A stretch of 64,000 nt of DNA from an uncultured Rickettsiales bacterium (GTDB lineage: Bacteria; Pseudomonadota; Alphaproteobacteria; Rs-D84). The translations under genes and the position numbers were made by a program. The DNA is taken from NCBI GenBank assembly GCA_900550495.1, contig URSJ01000001.1, positions 1 to 64,000 of the forward strand, given 5' to 3'. Below the pieces are notes generated by a model. The model was not told the DNA's origin, made no database searches, and saw only the letters and a list, made by a program, of their open reading frames with translations. Numbering within the stretch: the first letter of the stretch is position 1; each line of letters starts with the position of its first letter. This document shows, in pieces, positions 40,302 through 49,324 of this stretch.

Positions 40302-41300
40302 TTTAATCAATTTCCCCATCGCAACGGCGGTATCGCACATACGATTTGAAAATCCCCATTCATTATCATACCATGCGGTCACATGAACCAGGTTGTCGCC
40401 CAGGACCTTGGTCTGGCTGGCGTCAAAGATGGAACTGTGTGCGTCGTGGGTAAAGTCAATGGAAACCAATGGTTTGTCATTGTATCCAAATATTTTCGAT
40501 TCTGCTGCGCGCATTGCGGCGTTGACCGCGTCAACAGTTGTGGTGCGTTCCAGATTTACAACCAATTCAACAACTGATACGTCCGGGGTCGGCACGCGAA
40601 TTGCCATGCCGTCTAATTTGCCCGCCAGTTTTGGCAGAACCAGACCAATTGCCTTGGCTGCACCGGTGCTGGTCGGAATCATAGACAGGTTTGCCGCACG
40701 TGCGCGACGGAAATCCTTGTGATTTTTATCCAATAATTGCTGGTCGCCGGTGTATGCATGCACGGTTGTCATCCAGCCTGATATAATGCCGAATGTATCG
40801 TCCAAAACGCTAGCCACCGGGGCCAGACAGTTTGTTGTACATGACGCATTTGAAACAATCAGGTCGGTTGGTTTCAATGTGTCTTGGTTTACCCCATATA
40901 CAATTGTGGCGTCTGACCCCGCCGATGGAGCGGAAACCAAAACGCGTTTTGCGCCCGCGTCCAGGTGGACACGCGCCTTGTCTGCGGCGGTAAAGATACC
41001 AGTGCATTCCATAACAACATCGATATTCAATTCGCGCCATGGCAATTTTGTTGGGTCTTTTTCCGCCAGACATTTGATTTTCTGGTCGCCGACGATAATA
41101 TATTCGCCGTCCAATTTAACGTCCATTGGCAATTTTCCATGAACAGAATCATATTGCAACAGGTATGCGTTCTGTTCTGCCGGTGCCAAATCATTTACAG
41201 CAACAAATTCAATATCGTCACGCTTTGACTCTAAGGCCGCACGCAATACCAGGCGACCAATGCGGCCGAATCCGTTTATAGCAACTCTGATTTTTGACAT
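40299..41300 (-). CDS. gap: Glyceraldehyde-3-phosphate dehydrogenase, type I
   Basis: Glycolytic enzyme that oxidises glyceraldehyde-3-phosphate with NAD. The 333-residue protein begins MSKIRVAINGFGRIGRLVLR (NAD-binding motif), holds the active-site cysteine in SNASCTTNCLAP and ends in VTAWYDNEWGFSNRM. The ATG at 41300 follows AGGAAG. The longer frame to 41360 adds residues that are not part of the family. Confidence 0.96.
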   Translation of the reverse strand: MSKIRVAINGFGRIGRLVLRAALESKRDDIEFVAVNDLAPAEQNAYLLQYDSVHGKLPMDVKLDGEYIIVGDQKIKCLAEKDPTKLPWRELNIDVVMECTGIFTAADKARVHLDAGAKRVLVSAPSAGSDATIVYGVNQDTLKPTDLIVSNASCTTNCLAPVASVLDDTFGIISGWMTTVHAYTGDQQLLDKNHKDFRRARAANLSMIPTSTGAAKAIGLVLPKLAGKLDGMAIRVPTPDVSVVELVVNLERTTTVDAVNAAMRAAESKIFGYNDKPLVSIDFTHDAHSSIFDASQTKVLGDNLVHVTAWYDNEWGFSNRMCDTAVAMGKLIK

Positions 41301-41367
41301 GTTTCTTCCTTTCTTGTTTTCTGTTACTTTAACGCGCGTATCATAGCGCGTTGTTGACAAAATTACA

Positions 41368-42270
41368 ATGGAATTTTATACTTATAGCCAAATGAAACAT
41401 GCAGCATATATTATCACTGGTCCAACTGCGTCAGGTAAATCTGATTTTGCCCATCGTTTGGCGCACGTGGTTGATGGCACAATTATAAATTGCGACAGTG
41501 TCCAAATTTACCGCGGAATTGAAAACATTTCGGCCAGTCCATTTGCAGGTCGCGAAATTACCGATGAGATTGATGGTATTCCGTATAAATTGTTTTCTAT
41601 ATTATCATTGGATAAGCAAATTAGTGTGGCAGATTACCTGAATCTGGCGCGATGTGAATATAACGCAGCACTGGCTGCTGGGCGCACACCAATATTTGTC
41701 GGGGGAACCGGATATTACATAAATGCGATTATAAACGGTATCTCGCCAATGCCAGATATTGATGATGTAGTGCGTCGTCGCGCACGTGAATTGGTGGTAA
41801 ATGATATCGACGCGGCGCGTCGCATGTTGCCCGCTGAATTTACCGCAACTGACCCGCAGCGTGTTGCTCGCGCAGTCGAAGTGTTTCTGCAAACCGGTCG
41901 CCATATCACCGAATTTCAAAGTGCACCACGCACGGGTGCGATTGCACATGATGCGTTTAAAATCCTGATAAATCCGCCATTAAATGTATTGCGCGGTCGC
42001 ATTTCGGCGCGCATTCCAAAAATGTTGTCGGGTGGCGCAATTGATGAAGGTCGCGCGGTAATTGATGCAAAATGGGACGTGCGACGTGCGATTGGTGCGG
42101 CCCAGATTGTTGCATACCTGCGCGGGGAAATTGATATGGACACATGTGTCCAAAATTGGATTACAAAAACAAATCAATATGCAAAACGGCAGCGAACATG
42201 GTTTCGCACCCAGTTCGCTGCCGACTTAATTTTAGACAGTTCTGATGTCCCGGTTACTGATTACCGTTGA
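41368..42270 (+). CDS. miaA: tRNA dimethylallyltransferase
   Basis: Adds a dimethylallyl group to A37 of tRNAs that read U-starting codons. The 300-residue protein has the P-loop ITGPTASGKSDFAHRLA, INCDSVQIYRGI, PIFVGGTGYYINAIINGIS and the C-terminal TKTNQYAKRQRTWFR. The family's own start is probably close to the methionine at 41392; neither candidate has a clear ribosome site. The 3' end overlaps the convergent gene by ten bases. Confidence 0.93.
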   Translation: MEFYTYSQMKHAAYIITGPTASGKSDFAHRLAHVVDGTIINCDSVQIYRGIENISASPFAGREITDEIDGIPYKLFSILSLDKQISVADYLNLARCEYNAALAAGRTPIFVGGTGYYINAIINGISPMPDIDDVVRRRARELVVNDIDAARRMLPAEFTATDPQRVARAVEVFLQTGRHITEFQSAPRTGAIAHDAFKILINPPLNVLRGRISARIPKMLSGGAIDEGRAVIDAKWDVRRAIGAAQIVAYLRGEIDMDTCVQNWITKTNQYAKRQRTWFRTQFAADLILDSSDVPVTDYR

Positions 42271-42725
42271 TGGCCAGTTTTGCCATTAAATGCCACACGA
42301 ACAACGGGACGTCGCGCATTACGTGCAGATTCCTGGGTGGCCTTTAATTTAATGATATACGGAAATTCGGTGAACAACTGGCGTTTCAGAATTTCCTTGG
42401 CAACCTTGCGCTTTGGTACGTCGGGCGCACGCATTGTATATGCTGATAGATAATCTGCCATCCGTGTGGTCAATGCATCCAGGAACCCCAAGTTTTTAGA
42501 GTCAGAAGAATCTTCGTCTAGCATACGAACAAACACGCGTGCCTTTAACACCAACAAATCGGCAATTTCCTGGGTATACGGTAAATTTGCACGCCATGTG
42601 TTACGGACAGTGTCCAGGGTTGAATATGATGGGCAATAGCGTTCAATAACCTCGGTCGAGATTTTACGTGTGAATTCGCTAAATTTTGCCTGGCTGGCGG
42701 TTTGTTTTTTGTTAAAGTGTTCCAT
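42261..42725 (-). CDS. Unrecognised cytoplasmic protein
   Basis: A 154-residue, basic, mainly helical protein starting MEHFNKKQTASQAKFSEFTR. I do not recognise it. The ATG at 42725 is chosen because AAGGGGA lies 9-10 bases upstream; the ORF could extend to 42773. It has no membrane segment. It may share a leftward transcript with the kinase gene at 42794. Confidence 0.6.
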   Translation of the reverse strand: MEHFNKKQTASQAKFSEFTRKISTEVIERYCPSYSTLDTVRNTWRANLPYTQEIADLLVLKARVFVRMLDEDSSDSKNLGFLDALTTRMADYLSAYTMRAPDVPKRKVAKEILKRQLFTEFPYIIKLKATQESARNARRPVVRVAFNGKTGHQR

Positions 42726-42793
42726 GCGACACGTCCCCTTGGTTTTATTTATTACAGGGGTAATATAGGACAAAAATATTTGTTGTCAATATT

Positions 42794-43531
42794 TTATTTG
42801 TCGTCAGTGGAATTTTTTTCTGGTTGCATTGATTGATATTCAGACTGTATCGCAATCAGAATATCAGACGCACGCATCTTTTTTGAAAACGCGGTGCAAT
42901 TATTGAATTCTGTGTCCAGTCGGCCCCAGCCTGCATATTCCCAATCAATCAGTCCAACAATATCCATAGTTTTTGGATTTATGATAATGTTGTTACATAT
43001 GTCGTTATGGTTCCAACCATCGCCATCGCCACGTTGCATGTCACGGATTTCGGTCGGTCGGGCATTGTGCACGGCGTTTATAAATCCGGCCAGTTGCGCG
43101 CCCCAACGCCATGCATTTCGACGGATTGTTCGGGTAGAGCACATATTAAGATTTTTCCCCGGGATAAAATTGTATTTATAGAACGTGTATTTGCCCGCGT
43201 TGATAATTTCAATCTTTGGTATGCGCAGGGGGGAAATTGTTTCAAATGCGTCGGTAATTCGCTTTTCCCGCATTATACGGTCCGCCGGAACGTTTGCATT
43301 AAAAAACTTGCGTGTTTTAAAAACGTATTTGTGGTCAACGATAAAACCGATGTTCCAGCCGCCCTTTATCATCTTTACATGTCGGAATTTTAATTCTGGG
43401 CACGCTGCACGCAGGGCGTTGTATTTCGCACGCCAATCAAACAGTTTCTTTTTACGAATGCGACGGCGGATGTGCTTATCTGGTATCAGGTTGCATAAAA
43501 TATCACAAATCTCGTAAAACTGTTTCCACAT
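42794..43531 (-). CDS. APH/choline-kinase-like phosphotransferase
   Basis: A 245-residue protein-kinase-fold small-molecule kinase. GWNHNDICNNIIINPKTMDI contains the catalytic H-x-D-x4-N, and VGLIDWEYAGWGRLDTEFNN the metal-binding DWE. The N-lobe has IGFIVDHKYVFKTRKFFN with the ATP lysine. It resembles choline kinases (LicA) and other APH-family enzymes; a sugar or choline substrate is possible. It is divergent from priA. Confidence 0.75.
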   Translation of the reverse strand: MWKQFYEICDILCNLIPDKHIRRRIRKKKLFDWRAKYNALRAACPELKFRHVKMIKGGWNIGFIVDHKYVFKTRKFFNANVPADRIMREKRITDAFETISPLRIPKIEIINAGKYTFYKYNFIPGKNLNMCSTRTIRRNAWRWGAQLAGFINAVHNARPTEIRDMQRGDGDGWNHNDICNNIIINPKTMDIVGLIDWEYAGWGRLDTEFNNCTAFSKKMRASDILIAIQSEYQSMQPEKNSTDDK

Positions 43532-43603
43532 GTATTCCCCGCATTGTTAAAAATTATAATAAATGGTATTGAAAAAAACAAAAAAAACAAGTATTTTGTC
43601 ATT

Positions 43604-45802
43604 ATGTTTAACGCAGGCGATGTCGTCAAAGTTTTAATACCAAATGTTGTAAATGCCGGATACGATTACCGGCTGACCGCGCCGGCGGATTTGGGGCAAT
43701 TTGTCGCGTGTCGTGTTATGAATCGACCATATATTGGTGTCGTGTGGGGAATCGGGGATTCGGGATTGCCCGCGGAAAAAATCAAAAATGTGTCTGATGT
43801 GTATGACGCACGTTTATCGGTCGCAGATTTGCAATGGATTGCCAAGATGTCTGGGTGGACGTTGATGACGCCTGGCGCAGTGTTGCGCTTGATTGTAAAT
43901 GTGCCGGACGCATTTTTGCCGCCAAAGATGGAACAATTATATGGCTTGAATATCACGGATAACGTGCGTATGACCGCACCACGTTTGGCGGTGGCGGATG
44001 CGTTTGCATCAAACGATGGCGACCCGATGTCGGCGGCGGATATTCAAAATATCGCACATGTCAGCGCGTCCGTCGTCCGAACAATGATTGGTCAGGGCTT
44101 GCTGACCCCCAGAGAGCAAAGAGCATCCGTCTCCGCTGCGCTCCGTCGCGATACAATGTATCATGATTGTGGCAATATAAAACTAAATGCCGAGCAACAG
44201 TTAGCGGCGGATACGATAGGTGCGACGATTGACGCGGGTGGTTTCTCTGTGTTCTTGTTAGATGGTATCACAGGCAGTGGTAAAACCCAGGTTTATTTTG
44301 ATGCCGCATGGCGTGCGTATTCGCGCGGGGCGTCGGTGTTGCTGATGATGCCAGAAATCGCACTGACGGCGCAATTTATGCACCGATTTGCCGAACGATT
44401 TGGTGCCGCCCCCGTTGTATGGCACAGCAATTTAACCGCCGCGCGTCGGCGTGAAATCTGGCGCGGGGTGTTGCGTGGCGAAATTCGTATGGTGGTCGGC
44501 ACGCGCAGCGCATTATTCTTGCCGTGGCAAAACCTGGGGCTGATTGTTGTAGACGAAGAACATGACACATCATACAAACAGGAAGACATGGGTAACTATC
44601 ACGCGCGTGATATGGCGGTCCTGCGCGCAAAAATCGCGGGGTTTCCGGTTGTGTTGGCCAGTGCGACGCCTGCCGCCGAAACGTTACAAAATGTTATGTC
44701 GGGTAAATATAAATCGCTGCGCCTGGTGTCGCGATTTGGTGGTGCGCAGATGCCAACGATTGAAACGATTGATTTGCGTGAAAATCGTCCTGGTCAATAT
44801 CAGGTTTCAGATGTGTTGCATAATGGATTTCTGTCGATTCCATTGTGCAATGCGATTTCAGATACAATCGCATCGCATCGCCAAGTAATGCTGTTTATAA
44901 ATCGGCGTGGTTTTGCCCCGATTGTTCAGTGTAAAAAATGTGGTTGGGTTGCCGGTTGCCCTGATTGCAGTGTGGGTATGACATATCACCGCGCTGTGGG
45001 TAAATTGCTGTGCCACATGTGTGGACGCACAGCACCAATGCCGACCAAATGTCCGGACTGTGGTGGTGACGTATCCATGCGTGGCGCGGGATTGGAAAAG
45101 ATAGCAGAAGAAGTTTCTGCTCGTTTTCCATCGGCGCGGGTTGCATTGGTGTCCAGTGATACGATTTCATCGCGCCAGGCATTGGAACGCCTGGTCACGA
45201 AAATGGAAAAGGGTGAAATAGATATCGTTATCGGAACCCAAATTCTGGCCAAGGGACATCATTTCCCGAATCTGACACTGGTTGGTGTGGTAGATGCCGA
45301 TATGGGACTGTTTGGAACTGATTTTCGCGCAGCTGAACATACGTTCCAACAATTGTTTCAGGTTGCAGGTCGCGCCGGTCGTGGTGAATTTCCGGGGCGT
45401 GTATTACTGCAAACGTATCAACCTGACCACCCAGTTTTGCGGGCGATATGTGCGTGCGACCGCGATGCGTTTATGGTGTCTGATATGGCATCACGTCGGT
45501 CGGCCAAAATGCCGCCGTTTGGGCAATTGATAGCAGTGATTGTTGAATGTCAACGCGAAGATGCGTTAAAAAAATACTGTGCCGCATTGGCTGCCGCCGT
45601 GCCGAATGCGCCAGGTGTAAAAATCATGGGGCCAATTGCGGCGGGGGTTTATCAAATCAGGAATTGGTATCGTATGCGTTTCCTGGTTATTGGTGGGCCG
45701 ACAACATTATTGCAACCGGTGGTCGCACACTGGTTGCGCACAGTGCGTGCGCCAGCAAACATGCGGGTCAAGGTTGATGTGAATCCACAAAACTTTATGT
45801 AA
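43604..45802 (+). CDS. priA: Primosomal replication protein N', helicase PriA
   Basis: Restarts stalled replication forks. The 732-residue superfamily 2 helicase has the Walker A motif LLDGITGSGKTQVY, DEEHDTSYKQE (DEAH-box type), ASATPAAETL, and late motifs GTQILAKGHHFPNLTLVGVV and QVAGRAGRGEFPGRVLLQT. Eight cysteines in CKKCGWVAGCPDC...CHMCG...CPDCGG form the two zinc sites. The ATG at 43604 starts at MFNAGDVVKV; the 20 residues before it are not family-like. Confidence 0.95.
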   Translation: MFNAGDVVKVLIPNVVNAGYDYRLTAPADLGQFVACRVMNRPYIGVVWGIGDSGLPAEKIKNVSDVYDARLSVADLQWIAKMSGWTLMTPGAVLRLIVNVPDAFLPPKMEQLYGLNITDNVRMTAPRLAVADAFASNDGDPMSAADIQNIAHVSASVVRTMIGQGLLTPREQRASVSAALRRDTMYHDCGNIKLNAEQQLAADTIGATIDAGGFSVFLLDGITGSGKTQVYFDAAWRAYSRGASVLLMMPEIALTAQFMHRFAERFGAAPVVWHSNLTAARRREIWRGVLRGEIRMVVGTRSALFLPWQNLGLIVVDEEHDTSYKQEDMGNYHARDMAVLRAKIAGFPVVLASATPAAETLQNVMSGKYKSLRLVSRFGGAQMPTIETIDLRENRPGQYQVSDVLHNGFLSIPLCNAISDTIASHRQVMLFINRRGFAPIVQCKKCGWVAGCPDCSVGMTYHRAVGKLLCHMCGRTAPMPTKCPDCGGDVSMRGAGLEKIAEEVSARFPSARVALVSSDTISSRQALERLVTKMEKGEIDIVIGTQILAKGHHFPNLTLVGVVDADMGLFGTDFRAAEHTFQQLFQVAGRAGRGEFPGRVLLQTYQPDHPVLRAICACDRDAFMVSDMASRRSAKMPPFGQLIAVIVECQREDALKKYCAALAAAVPNAPGVKIMGPIAAGVYQIRNWYRMRFLVIGGPTTLLQPVVAHWLRTVRAPANMRVKVDVNPQNFM

Positions 45803-45805
45803 ATA

Positions 45806-45832
45806 AAAACGCGCAGATGGCGCGTTTTTTAA
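45806..45832 (+). terminator. Intrinsic terminator of priA
   Basis: ACGCGC pairs with GCGCGT across AGATG and is followed by TTTTTTA. It also overlaps the end of the convergent gene. Confidence 0.75.
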
Positions 45833-46071
45833 CGTTGCTTGGCGTTTTGTTTTTTTATTTGGTTGGCTTTATCCTTGGCGTTAAACAGTCGTTTTACGCG
45901 GTCTATTCCGTCCAAGAAATGGTCAAACCAGGTTACTTTTTCTATTGCCTCGCGTTCCTTGCGGGCGGCGTGACGCAGTTTCGCCTTGCGGTTTTCGTCC
46001 AGTTGTTTTTTTATTTCTTCTTCGGATTTTGTCATATCTGGGTATGTTACAATTTCGTCAGGCAGTATCAT
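45829..46071 (-). CDS. Small charged coiled-coil-like protein
   Basis: An 80-residue, lysine- and glutamate-rich helical protein: EEEIKKQLDENRKAKLRHAA, RKEREAIEKVTWFDHFLDGI. It has a good ribosome site (AAAGGAGACTAATA before ATG). It follows the virB11-like gene by 37 bases on the same strand and may be co-transcribed. No family is recognised. Confidence 0.65.
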   Translation of the reverse strand: MILPDEIVTYPDMTKSEEEIKKQLDENRKAKLRHAARKEREAIEKVTWFDHFLDGIDRVKRLFNAKDKANQIKKQNAKQR

Positions 46072-46108
46072 TATTAGTCTCCTTTATGTTTTTTATTGTT
46101 TATGCATA

Positions 46109-47068
46109 TTATACAACTTCTGTGACGGCACGCAAGGCCCCATCACGCGATAATTGCACAACACGGATTTTTTTCTTCATTTCCGCTATCAGGTCAGTGC
46201 GGTCATATGCAGGTTGCGTATGCAAAATACGGTCGGCAAATGCGGCATAGGCGGCATCTGCACTCTCGGCATGAATAGTGGTATAGAAATGGTCGTGTCC
46301 TGTCCCCAGCATTTCCCACAGCACCGCCGCATTATCAGTTGAAATTTCGCCGCCTATAATTACGTCCGGCGTCATGCGCACAACCAAGTCCAACAATCGC
46401 GCATAGTTAAAATTATTAGACTGTTCCGTTCGGGACAGGATAAAATGCACACGATTTGCCTGGGGAACGTGAATTTCCCGCGCGTCTTCGACCGTGATTA
46501 CGCGGCTGTTCTGGTCAATCAGGGTCAGCATATGGTTTAAAAATGTGGTTTTACCGGTTGCAGTCGCGCCACTGATTAAAATCGGACTGCCATCATTGAT
46601 GGCGGACATCAGTCGGTCGTATGGGTCGTCTGGTCGCACGTTTTCACGTGGTTTAACCTTTAACAATTCGCGTCCGCGTTCCAGGTGATAATTCGCAAAT
46701 GACGTATCGGTCACGCCGCTTCCACGGATATTCAGTGCAACACCGCCGGTAATGTCGCGTTCGTCATACTGGACGTTTGGGCCCGCAATGGCAGTAAATC
46801 GATGGTTGCCAGGTAATGTTGCATACACGACTGGAATCCCGTGGATTGGGTCAAAGGGCCGTTCATAGATATTTGCCACCGTGTGAATTAAATCAATCAG
46901 ATACTGCTTGCTGAGTATCGGGGCGTCATACGCCACCCACGGCACGCGTGCGCCGTGCAGGCGCATCCACACCTGGCCCGCGTGGTTGATTGCGATTTCT
47001 TCAACAAAAGACGGTCGGTAAAATTCCGACAATGGTTTCAGCAAAGAATCCAGAACTACGTTTGACAT
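46109..47068 (-). CDS. VirB11/TrbB-like secretion ATPase
   Basis: A 319-residue hexameric ATPase of the type II/IV secretion family. Walker A is ILISGATATGKTTFLNHML, the Asp box is VITVEDAREIHVPQ, Walker B is LVVRMTPDVIIGGEIS, and the His box is GHDHFYTTIHAESADAAYAA. The N-terminal domain, EFYRPSFVEEIAINHAGQVW, is VirB11-like. No other recognisable secretion gene is adjacent, so it is an orphan here. It could serve a scattered T4SS or a pilus. Confidence 0.85.
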   Translation of the reverse strand: MSNVVLDSLLKPLSEFYRPSFVEEIAINHAGQVWMRLHGARVPWVAYDAPILSKQYLIDLIHTVANIYERPFDPIHGIPVVYATLPGNHRFTAIAGPNVQYDERDITGGVALNIRGSGVTDTSFANYHLERGRELLKVKPRENVRPDDPYDRLMSAINDGSPILISGATATGKTTFLNHMLTLIDQNSRVITVEDAREIHVPQANRVHFILSRTEQSNNFNYARLLDLVVRMTPDVIIGGEISTDNAAVLWEMLGTGHDHFYTTIHAESADAAYAAFADRILHTQPAYDRTDLIAEMKKKIRVVQLSRDGALRAVTEVV

Positions 47069-47150
47069 TATAATAATATTTTATCATAAATCCGCCCTTG
47101 AATCAAAAAGGATTATTTGATAAAATTAAAAAAAACAAGAGAGATTGAGT

Positions 47151-47714
47151 ATGAAAAAATCCTTGCTGTGTATGATTTGCGGTGCGTTGATTCTGGGCGG
47201 GTGCGCCACGGATAAAGATATACCGTATAATGAAACAGATTTTGCAAATGGCGGGGCAGATGCGCCACTGTATAACGAACGCACCAGCACGTTTATGCAA
47301 TCTGACAACCAGTATTCTAATATTGATTCATACAAGCCGAAAACAGCGGCCGAAAAAGAACAATCTGATAACAAGTGGAAAACATCACGTATGGAAACCC
47401 GGTGGCAGGAATACAAGGGTGCAATGGTGCGTGTCCAGATTTTGCTGGGCAATACTGATATGCGCGAAATGCGTTTGCGTTTGGTACAAAATGCCGACGG
47501 TATGGATATTGATGGCGATGCCCGCACAATATTGGGGCATGTTGCCGATTATGAAATGAAACGCGTATGCGGTCGTAATGCCGACAGTATTGTTATGGTT
47601 TATGATCGCCCATCGTTTGACGTGATGCGTCCGACCCCGTTCTTTGATTACCGGATAGAGGCCGAAGGCGTCACTATGCGCGAATACGGTTTCAGATGTG
47701 TGTATAATAACTAA
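47151..47714 (+). CDS. Unrecognised lipoprotein
   Basis: A 187-residue precursor with a lipoprotein signal MKKSLLCMICGALILGGC. The mature part starts with a polar linker (residues 20-75) and ends in a mixed alpha/beta domain (MVRVQILLGNTDMREMRLRL, MREYGFRCVYNN). The ATG at 47151 follows AGAGAG. The FKBP-like lipoprotein gene follows 19 bases downstream on the same strand, so the two probably form an operon. Confidence 0.7.
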   Translation: MKKSLLCMICGALILGGCATDKDIPYNETDFANGGADAPLYNERTSTFMQSDNQYSNIDSYKPKTAAEKEQSDNKWKTSRMETRWQEYKGAMVRVQILLGNTDMREMRLRLVQNADGMDIDGDARTILGHVADYEMKRVCGRNADSIVMVYDRPSFDVMRPTPFFDYRIEAEGVTMREYGFRCVYNN

Positions 47715-47733
47715 CAGCCAAAGGAAAATAGCG

Positions 47734-48066
47734 ATGAAAAAAATTATGTCTGCGGCGGCAATGGTCGGCGCAATGTTGTTGGGCGCATGCGACAGCAATG
47801 CAAATGATGTTGCAAAAAATGGCGACACAGTTGTAATTGACTTTGCCGGATTCAAAGATGGCGTCCAGTTCGATGGTGGCACGGCCACTGGGTATAAACT
47901 GACATTGGGCAGTGGTCAATTCGTCCCAGGTTTTGAAGATCAGGTTGTTGGAATGACGCGTGGCGAAACGCGTGACATCAACATCACGTTCCCAGAAAAC
48001 TATTACCCAGAATTGGCGGGTCAGGCCGTTGTATTCAAGGTCACTGTTCAAGACATCATCAAATAA
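47734..48066 (+). CDS. Lipoprotein FKBP-type peptidyl-prolyl isomerase
   Basis: A 110-residue prolyl isomerase anchored in the envelope. The signal MKKIMSAAAMVGAMLLGAC carries a lipobox at LGAC. The FKBP domain reads GDTVVIDFAGFKDGVQFDGG, TLGSGQFVPGFEDQVVGMTR, DINITFPENYYPELAGQAV, VFKVTVQDI. The insertion and order are closest to the FKBP domain of trigger factor. AAGGAAA lies eight bases before the ATG. A strong terminator follows. Confidence 0.85.
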   Translation: MKKIMSAAAMVGAMLLGACDSNANDVAKNGDTVVIDFAGFKDGVQFDGGTATGYKLTLGSGQFVPGFEDQVVGMTRGETRDINITFPENYYPELAGQAVVFKVTVQDIIK

Positions 48067-48067
48067 A

Positions 48068-48095
48068 AAAACGTCCCACCGGGACGTTTTTTTAT
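48068..48095 (+). terminator. Intrinsic terminator
   Basis: AACGTCCC pairs with GGGACGTT across ACC and is followed by TTTTTTA. Confidence 0.85.
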
Positions 48096-48153
48096 AGAGA
48101 GCAGAGAGCAATGATAAAGTGATATAGTTTTAGAATAGAAAACTTAAAAACTT

Positions 48154-48324
48154 GTCATTCCTGCGCAGGCAGGAATAGGGTCTCTAAATTACTTCCGTTC
48201 ACTGTTATACAATATTCAGCAAAAACGGCCTGATAACCTTTATCAAATAACACCGCAACATTCTGTGTTTGGCTCGCGTACGCTCGCACTGCATAGTCCC
48301 TATTCCTGCCTGCGCAGGAATGAC
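48154..48324. mobile_element. MITE-like element, copy 2 (inverted)
   Basis: A 171-base element with the same inverted ends as copy 1 (GTCATTCCTGCGCAGGCAGG and its complement). The interior is the reverse complement of 35169-35340 with scattered differences. Flanks are shared too: TAAAGTGATATAG on the left and a GTGTCCGCCATCGGCGGACA hairpin with repeated CTCTCTGC strings on the right (to about 48388). Confidence 0.7.
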
Positions 48325-48389
48325 AATGAAGAGTGTCCGCCATCGGCGGACACATCCATTGCTCTCTGCTCTCTGCACTCTGCTCTCTG

Positions 48390-48420
48390 AAAAAACGCCC
48401 CAGTGGGGCGTTTTTTTATT
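48390..48420 (-). terminator. Terminator of lpxI
   Basis: AACGCCCC pairs with GGGGCGTT across AGT; T and A runs on both sides allow use on the minus strand after lpxI. Confidence 0.75.
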
Positions 48421-49237
48421 CCACGGCAACGATAAATATTTTTGCATCGTTAGCAGCACGAATTGTCGCCTCTTTATCCACGACAAAGCATGTTTTTGCA
48501 TTCACTATAATCCCACGCAAGTGGGCTGCTGCGACTGCGCGAACAGTATCAACGCCAATCGCCGGAATATCAATACGCAAATCTTGACCAGGTTTGGTCA
48601 TTTTTGCAAATACCCCGCTGGTGCGACGTTTGTTTTTGCGCATATCAACCACGCGTTCCAGCATTTTGGCGGTGCCTTCGGCGGCCTCGACCGCGATGAC
48701 CTGTTTATCAACAACAACCGATGCACCAATGTCTGCCGCACCAATAGTATGCGAAACATCAATCGCGCGTTCAATGTCACGAGTGTCGCGTGCGCTGGGC
48801 TTTGTTTTGGTCTTTACCCCAGCGGTTTCAAACGCCAGTTCTGGTGCTGCGTCCTGAGCAGCGATGATTTCAAATCCACGTTTTTCAAGTGCCTTGTTCA
48901 ATGCAACCCCCATAGAATCATATCCCCGTTGATGTTTCATAATGCTTATCAGCATACCTATTGACCACCAGTCTGGACGAATATCAGCAAGATTTGGATG
49001 CCCCAATGCCCCAACAAACGTTAATTTATGAATCCCGCGTCGACGAAATTCACGAATTGCCGGCCATGCGCCGCCCAGGCGAACAGTAATGTCTGGGTTT
49101 AACTTTGGGTCAACGAAATTTTTCAGCCCGACGATATACACATCCCATCCCGCACGCCGCAATGCGTCACGCGTAAAAAACGGCAGGGACAACGCCCCCG
49201 CCACCAGGGCAATTTTTTTGTCTGTGTTTTTCTTCAT
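48416..49237 (-). CDS. lpxI: UDP-2,3-diacylglucosamine pyrophosphatase LpxI
   Basis: Fourth-step enzyme of lipid A synthesis, replacing LpxH in alphaproteobacteria. The 273-residue protein (usual length) begins KKIALVAGALSLPFFTRDAL and has LTFVGALGHPNLADIRPDWW. The C-terminal half has SARDTRDIERAIDVSHTIGA, QVIAVEAAEGTAKMLERV and PGQDLRIDIPAIGVDTVRAV with AAHLRGIIVNA, all typical of the DUF1009/LpxI family. It is a single gene divergent from the outer-membrane pair. Confidence 0.92.
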   Translation of the reverse strand: MKKNTDKKIALVAGALSLPFFTRDALRRAGWDVYIVGLKNFVDPKLNPDITVRLGGAWPAIREFRRRGIHKLTFVGALGHPNLADIRPDWWSIGMLISIMKHQRGYDSMGVALNKALEKRGFEIIAAQDAAPELAFETAGVKTKTKPSARDTRDIERAIDVSHTIGAADIGASVVVDKQVIAVEAAEGTAKMLERVVDMRKNKRRTSGVFAKMTKPGQDLRIDIPAIGVDTVRAVAAAHLRGIIVNAKTCFVVDKEATIRAANDAKIFIVAVE

Positions 49238-49324
49238 GCGTTAAATCATACGCGCAAAAGAGGCTGGAATCAAGTTGCAATTTATGATAGAATTTTAAAA
49301 AGATACAGTAATGGGTATAAGTTG

